The translations under genes and the position numbers were made by a program. 64,000 nucleotides of DNA from Paracoccaceae bacterium (GTDB lineage: Bacteria > Pseudomonadota > Alphaproteobacteria > Rhodobacterales > Rhodobacteraceae). The notes under the pieces were generated by a model that had not been told where the DNA came from, made no database searches, and saw only the letters and a list, made by a program, of their open reading frames with translations. Shown here one piece after another: positions 23,935 to 32,059 of the stretch. The stretch spans positions 310,001 through 374,000 of the forward strand of contig JADGFD010000001.1 of the NCBI GenBank assembly GCA_016744015.1, written 5' to 3'. Every line of letters begins with the position of its first letter. Position 1 is the first letter of the stretch.

Positions 23935-25485
23935 TTAACCGCCTGCCGTGGCACCGTAAGCACGATCAAAACGCCGTGCATCCAGGTCTTCCTTTGATAT
24001 CCAGAAATCAGCGATGCCGGCATCACAAAACATAAACCCGTTGGCGCGGTCACTATCAAGCTGCAAAAGCTTGATACCTTGCCCACCTGTTGGATTTGTT
24101 TTATTAGATTTTGCACCAAAAATCATGTGCTCGGCCTCCGTAGGGGTGGAGAGAAGCTGGGCTGTAAAATGGCTTGTAAAACCCTTTGGAAGCTGGGCTT
24201 TTATCTCGTTGTCCCAAGCTGCACGGCGCGCGAGATCTATGAGAAGTTCATTGATCGTGTTGGCAAAGTTTTGGGTCGTGAGATTGGCCGTGATCCACTC
24301 ATTATAGCGATGCAGCACATCCTTTGGTAAAGGCGCGCTTTCTTGGACGCTATCCACGGCTATTTTAAGCGTTAGCAGCGCTTCTAGCTCGGTTTTGCCT
24401 GATTTCAGCGCTTCGTGATAATCCTCAATGATAGAGGCTTTGCTCGGCGGTTTGTTTTTGTAATAGGCAATCATGCGCTTGGCAGATAGCTCTTTTTGCT
24501 GCAACTGATCGATGAATACGCCCAGCACAAAGCTGGCGATATTGCGCGAATAGGGGAAAACGCCGCCAAACTTGTCGGGCGTAAAAACTGTGCGAGACAG
24601 CCTGCGCCGCCCCGCCTGTTTGTGGGCCTCGATTTCAGCATTACTCAGCCGCAGGGCGGTTATCAGCTTTGGTGACTGTGATGTGTCCAACACAGGAAGG
24701 ATAGCGTTAATTTGCTCGGTTTGTTGCTTTGAAACGGCGTCGAAATACCCGGGGCTATTGGCTGGCACATTCTGGGGGGCTTCGACCTCATAGGTTTGGA
24801 TGATATGTGGATCAACGGGCCAGAACGGATAGGTTTTTAGCGTGTTATTGTTATAGCCGCCACTCATTTGCTCAAGCTCGTGGCCGATATAAGGGAGCGT
24901 GTCTGGTAGGGGCACTGCCTTCAGGGTGCCGGTCTCCTCTTTCGTATAAAGCACTTTTGTGCTTTCGCCGGGCGCGTCTTCCCAGAGCATTTCCTCGTTT
25001 ATATCAGCAAAGAAAAACAGAGTGCCGGAGTCGGGGAGCTGAGGTCCGCCCGGTAGTTTTGGCATATCGGCGCAATATATTTGCGCTAAAAAGTGCAACG
25101 GAAAGCCAGTTTCGCCGGAAACTGGCCAAGCCAAACCCTTGGGCAAGGTCGGTGTGCCGCCAAAATAGGATCGCACATTTGTGGTGGCGTTTATGGGCCA
25201 GCGGCGGCGTAGAAAAATGGCGGACGCTTTGTTGTCATCCAACAGTTTGTCAATTTGGGTGGGGGAAAGCTCCACGGGTTTAAGGGTCCGCTTCTGGCGC
25301 GGGTTTGCTTGCTGCTGCCCCGCATTTCCGCCTATTGCCTTCCTGAGGCCAGCCAATAGGTTATTGGTTGCTCTTCGGGAAAAAATGATGGCTACAAGGA
25401 AGGGCAAAAATATTCTGATAGCTGGGGAGGCATCAAGCCGATCCAGCAGGAAAAAAAGTGCCAAAAAACAGGCTATAAGCGACAA
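23935..25485 (-). CDS. DUF1963 (YwqG-like) domain protein
   Basis: About 516 residues. Two hydrophobic segments stand at the N-terminus ('SLIACFLALFFLL' and 'IFLPFLVAIIFS'). The DUF1963 part follows from about residue 90, with 'SYFGGTPTLPKGLAWPV', 'LHFLAQIYCADMPKLPG' and 'GTLFFFADINEE'; the end has 'LLQLDSDRANGFMFCDAG', typical of YwqG. The function of this family is unknown. The frame has a stop just upstream of a TTG at 25485, and no ATG occurs in the membrane region, so a TTG or GTG start must be used and its exact place is uncertain. It is divergent from the broken sulfotransferase with almost no gap. Confidence 0.75.
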   Translation of the reverse strand: MSLIACFLALFFLLDRLDASPAIRIFLPFLVAIIFSRRATNNLLAGLRKAIGGNAGQQQANPRQKRTLKPVELSPTQIDKLLDDNKASAIFLRRRWPINATTNVRSYFGGTPTLPKGLAWPVSGETGFPLHFLAQIYCADMPKLPGGPQLPDSGTLFFFADINEEMLWEDAPGESTKVLYTKEETGTLKAVPLPDTLPYIGHELEQMSGGYNNNTLKTYPFWPVDPHIIQTYEVEAPQNVPANSPGYFDAVSKQQTEQINAILPVLDTSQSPKLITALRLSNAEIEAHKQAGRRRLSRTVFTPDKFGGVFPYSRNIASFVLGVFIDQLQQKELSAKRMIAYYKNKPPSKASIIEDYHEALKSGKTELEALLTLKIAVDSVQESAPLPKDVLHRYNEWITANLTTQNFANTINELLIDLARRAAWDNEIKAQLPKGFTSHFTAQLLSTPTEAEHMIFGAKSNKTNPTGGQGIKLLQLDSDRANGFMFCDAGIADFWISKEDLDARRFDRAYGATAGG

Positions 25486-25487
25486 AA

Positions 25488-26501
25488 ATGAAGATCAGTA
25501 TGGAAAAGAAATTTTGCAAATTGGCACCTCGTGCTGTTAGCGTAAATGGTAGCACACCAAAATGGGTTTTCAAGCCACTCCGGAAATATTCTCGGGTACA
25601 AATCTCAACAAGCCCTAGCTTTGGCAGCCAAAAAAACGATCAGTTTCATGATCTCGAACTCATACGGGTTCGCACTTTGGGGCAGGCCGCTGATAAATTG
25701 CATCTGGAGGCGGAAGCCATGGCGCATTTTGCGCAGGCCAAAGTGCTCAACCGCAGCTTCCATCAAAACCCGCCGCCGCCAGAAGCTTTTTGGGACGACT
25801 GCGAGATGTGTGCGGCTGACTACCAGCATGACGTTGCCAATAGCTGGGTTTACCCTTCGCTACACCGTGATGAACCTGTTTTTCTGGTGGGCTTCCCGCG
25901 ATCAGGCACCACATTGTTAGACACGTTTTTGCGCTCGTTGGCACGAAAGTCCTATTATGAGGAAGTGCGCGGGCATAAGCCAAAAGGGTTGGTGATAGAC
26001 AGGCTGCCGATGAACTTGGTGTATGCGGGCGAAATCCTGCGGGTTTTCCCGCGCGCTAAGTTCATTTTGGCACTGCGAGACCCCGCTGATGCCGTGCTGA
26101 GCTGCTTTATGCAAAGTGTCAGGCTCAACCCGCCGATGGCCACGCTTGATACCCCGACAGACGCGGCCAAAACCTATGCGTTTTCGATGGGTATCTGGCA
26201 GAAGACCGTTAAGGCGCTGGCACCGGCGGTGGTGACCACCCGGTATGAAGACCTGAGCGTCAATCCGGAAGAGACCCTCCGGACGATTCTGTGTTTTTTA
26301 GGCATCGAATGGGAGGGGGCCATGCTGGACCATCAGCGTACGGCTTAAGCGCGCGGTCGCATTAATACCCCAAGCCGCACACACGTGGTGAAACCGCTTT
26401 ATCAATCCGCCGTGGCGCGTTGGGAGCGTTATCAGCAACTGATGTCCGAGGCGGTAGAAATTTTTGCCCCGTGGCGCAAGGAATTTGGTTATTGCGATTG
26501 A
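25488..26501 (+). pseudogene. Broken sulfotransferase-family gene
   Basis: The frame carries the PAPS 5'-phosphosulfate loop 'VFLVGFPRSGTTLLDTFLR' and the 3'-phosphate region 'FILALRDPADAVLSCFMQ'. It stops at a TAA (26346-26348) after 'LDHQRTA', yet the same frame continues with 'GRINTPSRTHVVKPLYQSA', then 'ARWERYQQLM' and 'FAPWRKEFGYCD', ending at 26501; this is the expected C-terminus of TPR-type sulfotransferases. Sequence between 'FLRSL' and 'ARKSYYEEV' also looks deleted, since the usual acidic stretch after the P-loop is missing. The N-terminal TPR repeats are largely absent. It is most likely inactive and adjoins tRNA-Leu. Confidence 0.75.
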
Positions 26502-26526
26502 CCTTTTTTGAGCGCTTCGCTAAACG
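26498..26526 (+). promoter_or_regulatory. Promoter of tRNA-Leu
   Basis: TTGACC, 17 bp, TAAACG. It overlaps the stop codon of the sulfotransferase remnant, and the mature tRNA begins 13 bp after the -10 element. Confidence 0.5.
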
Positions 26527-26538
26527 GGGCCTGCGTGT

Positions 26539-26623
26539 GCCCGAGTGGCGGAATTGGTAGACGCAGGGGATTCAAAATCCCCCGCCGCAAGGTGTGCCGG
26601 TTCGAGTCCGGCCTCGGGTACCA
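26539..26623 (+). tRNA. tRNA-Leu (CAA)
   Basis: An 85-base class II tRNA. The acceptor strand GCCCGAG pairs with CTCGGGT, A is the discriminator and CCA is encoded. The anticodon stem GGGGA/TCCCC holds the loop TTCAAAA, anticodon CAA (26573-26575). The T-arm is CCGGTTCGAGTCCGG. An integrase gene starts 153 bp downstream in the same orientation, so the tRNA is a likely attachment site. Confidence 0.97.
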
Positions 26624-26652
26624 AAAAGCACTTTTCTAAAGTCCAGTGACAC

Positions 26653-26684
26653 CCTTAATCTCCTTATATATAAGGAGATTAAGG
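26653..26684. repeat. 32-bp perfect palindrome
   Basis: CCTTAATCTCCTTATA is followed directly by its exact reverse complement, with no loop. It lies 30 bp behind tRNA-Leu and in front of the integrase remnant. A further dyad, GGGGTATC (26738-26745) and GATACCCC (26765-26772), stands immediately before the integrase ATG. These could be integrase or regulator binding sites of the lost element. Confidence 0.7.
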
Positions 26685-26776
26685 TGTTGTTGCGTCCAAT
26701 GCCGTCCGACGCCGTGGGGGTACATCCTGATGAATTGGGGGTATCGGAGGGAAGCTAGAAAAGAGATACCCCTAGT

Positions 26777-27543
26777 ATGGCCCTTACTGATGCCAAAATT
26801 AGGAATCTAAAACCCAAAGAGCGGCCCTACAAGATTGCCGATTTTGATGGGCTTTATGTTCACGTAACGGCTCAAAGCTGTGGCGCATGAAGTATCGCAT
26901 TTCTGGAAAAGAGAAGCTGCTGGCAATTGGCACCTACCCAGCAGTGAGCCTTTTGGCGGCGCGAAAAGCGCGTGACGATGCTAGAACGCAGATTGCCAAC
27001 GGTGTAGACCCTAGCCAGCTTAAGCGTGAAAACGCATTTACACATAAAGATTTGCAAAGCCGAACATTCAGCAAGGTTGCTGAAATGTATCTTGTTAAAA
27101 TCGAGAAAGAAGACCGAGCGGAAGCCACACTGAAAAAGAATCGTTGGTATCTGGATATGGCTATCGCCGATTTCGACAAAAGACCGTTAAATGAAATTAC
27201 GTCGCCTATCGTGTTGCAATGCCTAAGAAAGCCAGAGGGCAGGGGTAATTATGAAACGGCACGCCGGTTGCGCTCGTCAATTGGGGCTGTTTTTCGCCAC
27301 GCTATCGCAATCGGCCTTGCCGATAATGACCCAACCTACGCTTTGCGCGATGCACTAATACGGCCCACAGTAACGCACCGAGCGGCTATCACTAGTCCAA
27401 AGGCGCTGGGCGCGTTGTTGGTGGCTGTGGACGGTTTTGATGGGCAGGTAACGACAAAAATAGCACTTCACCTTTTGGCAATTCTTGCACAGCGCCCCGG
27501 CGAATTACAAAACGCCCGCTGGGATGGACTTGTTCCGTTTTAG
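26777..27543 (+). pseudogene. Tyrosine integrase, frameshifted and truncated by IS3-like element
   Basis: The ATG at 26777 opens 'MALTDAKIRNLKPKERPYKI' and 'DFDGLYVHVTA', the N-terminal DUF4102 arm-binding domain. A one-base loss near 26870 shifts the frame, which continues as 'KLWRMKYRISGKEKLLAIG' and 'YPAVSLLAARKARDDA'. The core-binding domain follows, and the catalytic domain begins with the first catalytic Arg in 'LAQRPGELQNARW' before the sequence breaks off at the IS boundary. The H-x-x-R and Tyr boxes are missing. This was the integrase of an element inserted at tRNA-Leu. Confidence 0.85.
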
Positions 27544-27558
27544 TGCCGCTTCTGTTGC

Positions 27559-28462
27559 TCATTTAAGCGACCTTTGTTTCGCAAGCCAAGGGATTTTCCA
27601 GCCTGATGTTGAGTGTCTACGGCGTGGATTATAAAAGCCATTGATGTATTCGAAGATAGCTATCTCAGCGTCCCTGCGTGTTTGCCATGAATGCCGCCAG
27701 ATCAACTCGGCCTTGATCGTCTTGAGGAAGGTTTCCATTGCTGCATTGTCATAACAATTTTCTTTGCCACTCATAGACGCGTTAAAGCCATGTTCGCGCA
27801 GAATCTTCTGGTAATCGTGTGAACAATATTGGCTGCCTCGGTCTGAATGATGGAGGCAGCCTTTGGTCGGTCTGCGCAGAGCTATCGCCATTTCTAACGC
27901 CCTAATTGCCAAATCCCTCTTCATTCTGTTCGACACAGCCCAACCGATCACGCGGCGCGAATACAGGTCCAGAACCACGGCCAGATATATAACCAGCCTT
28001 CGCGTGTCCAGATGTAGCTAATATCACCCACCCACTTCTGATTGGGCTGATCTGCTGTGAAGTTACGATTCAGCAGGTTCGGTGCGATGTTGAACTTGTG
28101 ATTACGGTCCCCCTCTCGGCAGATTGCTGTGCAATCGCCTGCCGGGCAATGGTTGTCACCTTATGTTTGCGGGTTCTCACAACAGCAATACCGTTTTGGC
28201 GCATCAGCCTGCCAATACGGCGATGCCCAACATCAAAGCCCAGCTCCTTTAGTTCTTCGGTCATCCTGGGGCGGCCATAGCTGCCCAGAGACAACGTGTG
28301 TTGTTCTCTAATATGGGCCAGCAATACCATATCCTTGTGGTGGCTTTGACGGATCGGGCGTGACTGGAAGGCTCGAAAGCCACGTGAACTGACATTCATG
28401 ATACGGCACAATCGTTCGGTTGGGACTACCCTACGATTTTCTTCGACAAACTGGAACCTCAT
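27559..28462 (-). pseudogene. IS3-family transposase OrfB, frameshifted
   Basis: The DDE (rve) transposase can be followed from 'MRFQFVEENRRVVPTERLCR' through 'SYGRPRMTEELKELGFDVG' to 'NQKWVGDISYIWTREGWLY', then, in another frame, 'AVVLDLYSRRVIGWAVSN', 'LHHSDRGSQYCSHDYQ' and 'NCYDNAAMETFLKTIKAEL'. The catalytic Asp residues and Glu (D-D-E) are visible. Two indels break it: one at a run of five G near 28110, and a two-base insertion in a TATATAT run near 27988. With both corrected the protein would have the usual IS3 length. Confidence 0.85.
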
Positions 28463-28804
28463 GGCTTTTGGTTCGCGAAGAATACGGTTGCCTTTTTTAG
28501 GATGTCCCTCTCGCAGAAGACGGTTCTCTTTTCGCAGCTCCGCAATCTCTCACTCCAGATCAGATTGAGCAGTAGGTTTCTCAGGGGTCTTTCGATCTTG
28601 CTGTATCCAGTTGCTCAATGTTGAAAACCCCCTTCTCGGGCATGTAAACATGCCCTGCCAGGCAGTGGATGCCAAAATCGGCGGCCATCTGCTTGCGCCC
28701 CTCTCATCGATACTGCGTATCGACTACCGGGCAGTGGTCAGCCCACTGGTTAGGGCAACCCTAACCGCCTCCTGCCTGAATTCTACTGTGCGTTTCGTTC
28801 CCAT
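28463..28804 (-). pseudogene. IS3-family OrfA with stops and palindromic insertions
   Basis: The start 'MGTKRTVEFRQEAVRVALTS' at 28804 and later 'MAADFGI' and 'FSTLSNWIQQDRKTPEKPT' show the HTH protein OrfA (IS3-type). It is interrupted by about 35 bases containing CGATAC-GCA-GTATCG with a TAG stop, and by about 36 bases containing the dyad GGGCATGT-TT-ACATGCCC. A TGA further on separates the leucine-zipper-like 'EIAELRKENRLLREG'. An AAGGAG ribosome-binding site remains before the ATG. Confidence 0.75.
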
Positions 28805-28849
28805 AGTCGTTCTCCTTTTGCGCATAATACGCGGTTAAAGGAGCGGCAC

Positions 28850-29097
28850 AATTCCGCGACAGGTCCAGATGACCAACTTAACGGAAAATAATCCTGATGA
28901 GGCTTAAAGGTTTTTCTGACTGACACAGCAGCCCTACTCGTCAACCTAATTGCAAAAGCCTTGCCCACGCCATTTGGTTTTGCCCAAATACGCAGCCCAA
29001 ACCCACGTATAGAGGTATCGGCAATCCAACGTTCAGATTTATCTGTTAACGAAGCCTCATCGACAAAGCTTTGCGTCAGGGTGCGCCGCTCAACCAA
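28850..29097 (-). pseudogene. N-terminal fragment of a second tyrosine integrase
   Basis: Reading from a TTG at 29097 (GGAG eight bases upstream) the frame gives 'MVERRTLTQSFVDEASL', 'WIADTSIRGFGLRIWA' and 'GKAFAIRL'. This is the arm-type DNA-binding domain of island integrases ('LT..FVD...P......WD....GFGLRV'). The IS3-like element cuts it after about 80 residues. It starts nine bases after the lpd stop codon and points towards the tRNA-Leu integrase, so two integrase remnants face each other across the IS. Confidence 0.65.
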
Positions 29098-29106
29098 TCA
29101 CAACTC

Positions 29107-30483
29107 CTAAAAATGGATGGCGCGGCCATAGGCGTCGAGCACACTTTCATGCATCATCTCAGACAGCGTAGGGTGTGGGAAAACCGTGTGAAACAGGTCT
29201 TCCTCAGTGGTTTCCAACTGCCGCCCGATCACATAGCCCTGAATGAGTTCTGTCACCTCAGCTCCCACCATATGCGCGCCCAAAAGCTCGCCGGTTTTGG
29301 CGTCAAAAATGGTTTTCACCAAGCCCTCCGCCTCGCCCAAAGCAATGGCTTTGCCGTTGCCCATAAAGGGGAACCGGCCCACCTTTATGTCCAGCCCTGC
29401 CTCTTTCGCTTTTGCCTCCGTCATCCCCACGCTCGCCACCTGCGGCTGGCAATAGGTGCAGCCGGCAATGCTTTCCGGCTTCACCGGATGCACCTTTTGG
29501 CCCGCAATCTTCTCGGCCACCATCACCCCTTCATGGCTGGCTTTGTGCGCAAGCCACGGAGCCCCCGCGATATCACCAATCGCATAAATTCCTGGGATTT
29601 TGGTGGCACAGTATTCATTGGTCACAATATGGGTTCGGTCAATTTCCAGCCCCAAGGCCTCCAGCCCTAACCCCTCGGTATTGCCAATAATCCCGACTGC
29701 CGAAATGACGGTGTCAAATTCCTCAGCAATCGTCTTTCCACCAGTCTCAATATGAGCCGTGACCTTGCCTTGGCCACGGTCCAGTTTCTTAACCATGGAT
29801 TTCTCCATAACCTTCATGCCCTGCTTTAGGAATTGCTTCTTGGCAAAACCCGCAATTTCGGCGTCTTCCACTGGCAGCACGCGGTCCATAACCTCAACCA
29901 CGGTTGTGTCGGCCCCCAGCGTGTTAAAAAAGCTGGCAAATTCAATGCCAATGGCGCCAGAGCCTATAACAAGCAGCTTTTTGGGCATTCGCACAGGGTC
30001 AAGCGCGTGCCGATAGGTCCAAACCAAGTCACCATCCGCCTCCAGCCCCGGGAGTTCTCGCGCCCGCGCGCCCGTTGCAATAACAATGTTTTTGCCAGTA
30101 AGCGTATCCTTACCAACCTTAACCTGCCCAGCGGCGGGAATGCTGGCTTCGCCCATAATGACATCAACTTTATTCTTTTTAAGCAAGTGTTTTACGCCCG
30201 CAGATAGCTGAGACGCCACCCCGCGAGACCGCTTCACAACGGCCTTCAGGTCATAAGAAATCGCATCCGCCTTCAGGCCAAATTCCCCCGCGCGCTGCAT
30301 CAGGTGAAACACTTCTGCCGAGCGCAAAAGCGCCTTTGTAGGAATGCAGCCCCAGTTGAGGCAAATGCCCCCCAAATGCTCCCGCTCAACAATGGCTACT
30401 TTCAGGCCAAGCTGCGCACCACGAATGGCCGCCACATAGCCGCCCGGGCCAGCGCCGATAACGATAAGATCATAAGTAGGCAT
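29107..30483 (-). CDS. lpdA: Dihydrolipoyl dehydrogenase (E3)
   Basis: A 458-residue FAD-disulfide oxidoreductase that reoxidises dihydrolipoamide in 2-oxoacid dehydrogenase or glycine-cleavage complexes, passing electrons to NAD. FAD-binding 'DLIVIGAGPGGYVAAIRGAQ', redox pair 'GGICLNWGCIPTKALL' (C-x4-C), NAD-binding 'LLVIGSGAIGIEFASFF', second FAD motif 'GIYAIGDIAGAPWLAHKAS', and the active-site His-Glu in 'FHTVFPHPTLSEMM' are all present. The start is set at 30483, because the 15 codons upstream are not family-like. No E1 or E2 gene is in the window. Mobile DNA begins directly after its stop codon. Confidence 0.93.
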   Translation of the reverse strand: MPTYDLIVIGAGPGGYVAAIRGAQLGLKVAIVEREHLGGICLNWGCIPTKALLRSAEVFHLMQRAGEFGLKADAISYDLKAVVKRSRGVASQLSAGVKHLLKKNKVDVIMGEASIPAAGQVKVGKDTLTGKNIVIATGARARELPGLEADGDLVWTYRHALDPVRMPKKLLVIGSGAIGIEFASFFNTLGADTTVVEVMDRVLPVEDAEIAGFAKKQFLKQGMKVMEKSMVKKLDRGQGKVTAHIETGGKTIAEEFDTVISAVGIIGNTEGLGLEALGLEIDRTHIVTNEYCATKIPGIYAIGDIAGAPWLAHKASHEGVMVAEKIAGQKVHPVKPESIAGCTYCQPQVASVGMTEAKAKEAGLDIKVGRFPFMGNGKAIALGEAEGLVKTIFDAKTGELLGAHMVGAEVTELIQGYVIGRQLETTEEDLFHTVFPHPTLSEMMHESVLDAYGRAIHF

Positions 30484-30570
30484 GGAAAATCCCTTCACAA
30501 TTGCTCGCCTGCGACAATAGCGCACCACGCCGCAGGTGCAAGGGGGGCAAATGCATGGCAGTTATGCACA

Positions 30571-30715
30571 ATGCGCGCCGAGCGAAGCGAGGCCACGGCC
30601 AGCGGCAGGCATTTTCAGCTTGCTGAAAATGTGCTTTTCCCGAGTGGGGTGGTTTTATCGCGCAGTTTTGCGCACAAACTGCTGTGGTAGCTCCGCAGAG
30701 GGAAAAGCAAGCCCG
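30571..30715 (+). repeat. Dispersed structured repeat, copy d (with inserted unit)
   Basis: Core CCGAGCGAAGCGAGGCCACGG, perfect hairpin ATTTTCAGC-TT-GCTGAAAAT, then a long hairpin with arms TGCTTTTCCC (30632-30641) and GGGAAAAGCA (30700-30709). The loop holds a 36-bp palindromic unit (GCAGTTTTGCGCACAAACTGC is split by its own symmetry) homologous, in inverse orientation, to the tandem at 11151. The gap 30484-30826 holds only this copy and copy h. Confidence 0.75.
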
Positions 30716-30797
30716 TTGGAAATGCACATAATCCCTAAGCAAGCAAGGAACCCTCCGTCAGAATTGCTTTTGCTACGCAAAAACATTCCTAACGTTT

Positions 30798-30826
30798 GGG
30801 CGGTGGCCTCGCTACGCTCGGCGGTT
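30798..30826 (-). repeat. Dispersed repeat core, copy h (reverse orientation)
   Basis: Minus strand: CCGCCGAGCGTAGCGAGGCC followed by ACCGCC, the same core as copy d but in inverse orientation, ending at the sufS stop codon. Copies d and h therefore face each other across about 80 bp. Confidence 0.6.
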
Positions 30827-32047
30827 CTAGCCAAAAAGCTCGTGGCAAAGCTCCAACGCTTCCACCAGCTTATCAACCTCTTCCACCGTGTTATATAATC
30901 CAAAACTGGCGCGGCACGTCGCCGAAACGCCCAAATGCTGCATCAGCGGCTGGGCGCAGTGGTGCCCTGCCCGCACGGCTATGCCTTTCTGGTCAACGAT
31001 TGTTGAAATATCATGCGGGTGCGCCCCCCCCGCCATTGTAAAGCTAAAAATGGCGCCTTTTCCAGCGGCGTTGCCCTGAATATTTAGCCAGTTCAGCCCG
31101 CTCAATTTCTCGTCGGCATAGGCTTTTAGCTTGGCCTCATGGGCGGCGATGTTTTTCATCCCGAGCCCCATCATATAATCCAGCGCCACCCCAAAGCCAA
31201 TCATCTGCACAATGCCTGGCGTGCCGGCTTCAAACTTGTGCGGCGGCACGTTATAGCTCACAGCATCGCGCGTTACGTCGGCAATCATATCGCCGCCCCC
31301 CATAAAGGGGCGCATCTCGTCCATGCGCTCTTTGCGGATAAATATCGCGCCCGAGGCCGAAGGGCCATAAAGCTTATGGCCGGTAATCGCATAGAAATCG
31401 CAGCCAATATCGGCCACATCTACGGGCATATGCACCGTGGCCTGAGAGCCATCAATGCAAGTGGCAATGCCGCGCGTGCGGGCCTCTTGGCAGATGGTTT
31501 TTACATCCACCACCGTGCCTAGCACGTTAGACATATGGGTGATTGCAATCAGCTTGGTTTTATCACTAATCGCATCAATCACACTTTCCGCGCTTAAGGA
31601 TCCATCCGACGCAGGCTCAACCCATTTCAGCACCACACCATAACGCTCACGCAAAAAGTGCCACGGCACAATATTGGCGTGGTGTTCCATCACTGAAAGC
31701 AAAATCTCGTCGCCCGCCTTCAGGTTTTCCACGCCCCAGCCATATGAAACCAGATTCAGCCCGTGGGTAGAGCCGGTGGTAAATAGCACTTCTTCCTCAG
31801 AAGGCGCGTTTAAAAACCGCTTGATGGTGCCGCGAACGGCCTCGTATTTGTCAGTCGCCAAATTGCTTAAAAAATGCAGCCCACGATGCACATTGGCATA
31901 TTCCTCAGCATAGCCCTTGGTGACCGCATCAATTACAGCCTGTGGTTTTTGCGAAGACGCGCCATTGTCAAGGTAAACCAAAGGTTTACCGTTCACTTGG
32001 CGCGCCAAAATAGGGAAATCCTTCCGGATTTCGTTAACACTATACAT
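30827..32047 (-). CDS. sufS: Cysteine desulfurase SufS
   Basis: A 406-residue class V PLP enzyme that takes sulfur from cysteine for Fe-S cluster assembly. PLP Lys225 is in 'YAITGHKLYGPSASG'; the catalytic Cys378 is in 'SATCRASFGLYNT', as in group II desulfurases. 'YLDNGASSQKP' and 'RAGHHCAQPLM' are further family marks. It is the last gene of the iscR-suf operon, 12 bp behind a YIP1-domain gene. No sufE or sufA gene is near, so its sulfur acceptor is encoded elsewhere or sulfur passes directly to SufBCD. Confidence 0.94.
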   Translation of the reverse strand: MYSVNEIRKDFPILARQVNGKPLVYLDNGASSQKPQAVIDAVTKGYAEEYANVHRGLHFLSNLATDKYEAVRGTIKRFLNAPSEEEVLFTTGSTHGLNLVSYGWGVENLKAGDEILLSVMEHHANIVPWHFLRERYGVVLKWVEPASDGSLSAESVIDAISDKTKLIAITHMSNVLGTVVDVKTICQEARTRGIATCIDGSQATVHMPVDVADIGCDFYAITGHKLYGPSASGAIFIRKERMDEMRPFMGGGDMIADVTRDAVSYNVPPHKFEAGTPGIVQMIGFGVALDYMMGLGMKNIAAHEAKLKAYADEKLSGLNWLNIQGNAAGKGAIFSFTMAGGAHPHDISTIVDQKGIAVRAGHHCAQPLMQHLGVSATCRASFGLYNTVEEVDKLVEALELCHELFG

Positions 32048-32059
32048 GAGCTAAGGCCC

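Larger units (their letters stand above)
27543..28849. mobile_element. Decayed IS3-family insertion sequence
   Basis: Roughly 1.3 kb with imperfect terminal inverted repeats: GTGCCGCTTCTGTTGCTC at the left and, on the minus strand from the right end, GTGCCGCTCCTTTAACCG. Both transposase reading frames are on the minus strand and both are broken. I see no convincing target-site duplication, and the left end cuts an integrase. Confidence 0.75.

Noticed and set aside
26624-27543. Duplicate of the tRNA-Leu 3' end (attL/attR)
   Set aside because: I found no second copy of the tRNA 3' end in the window, so attachment-site borders cannot be assigned.
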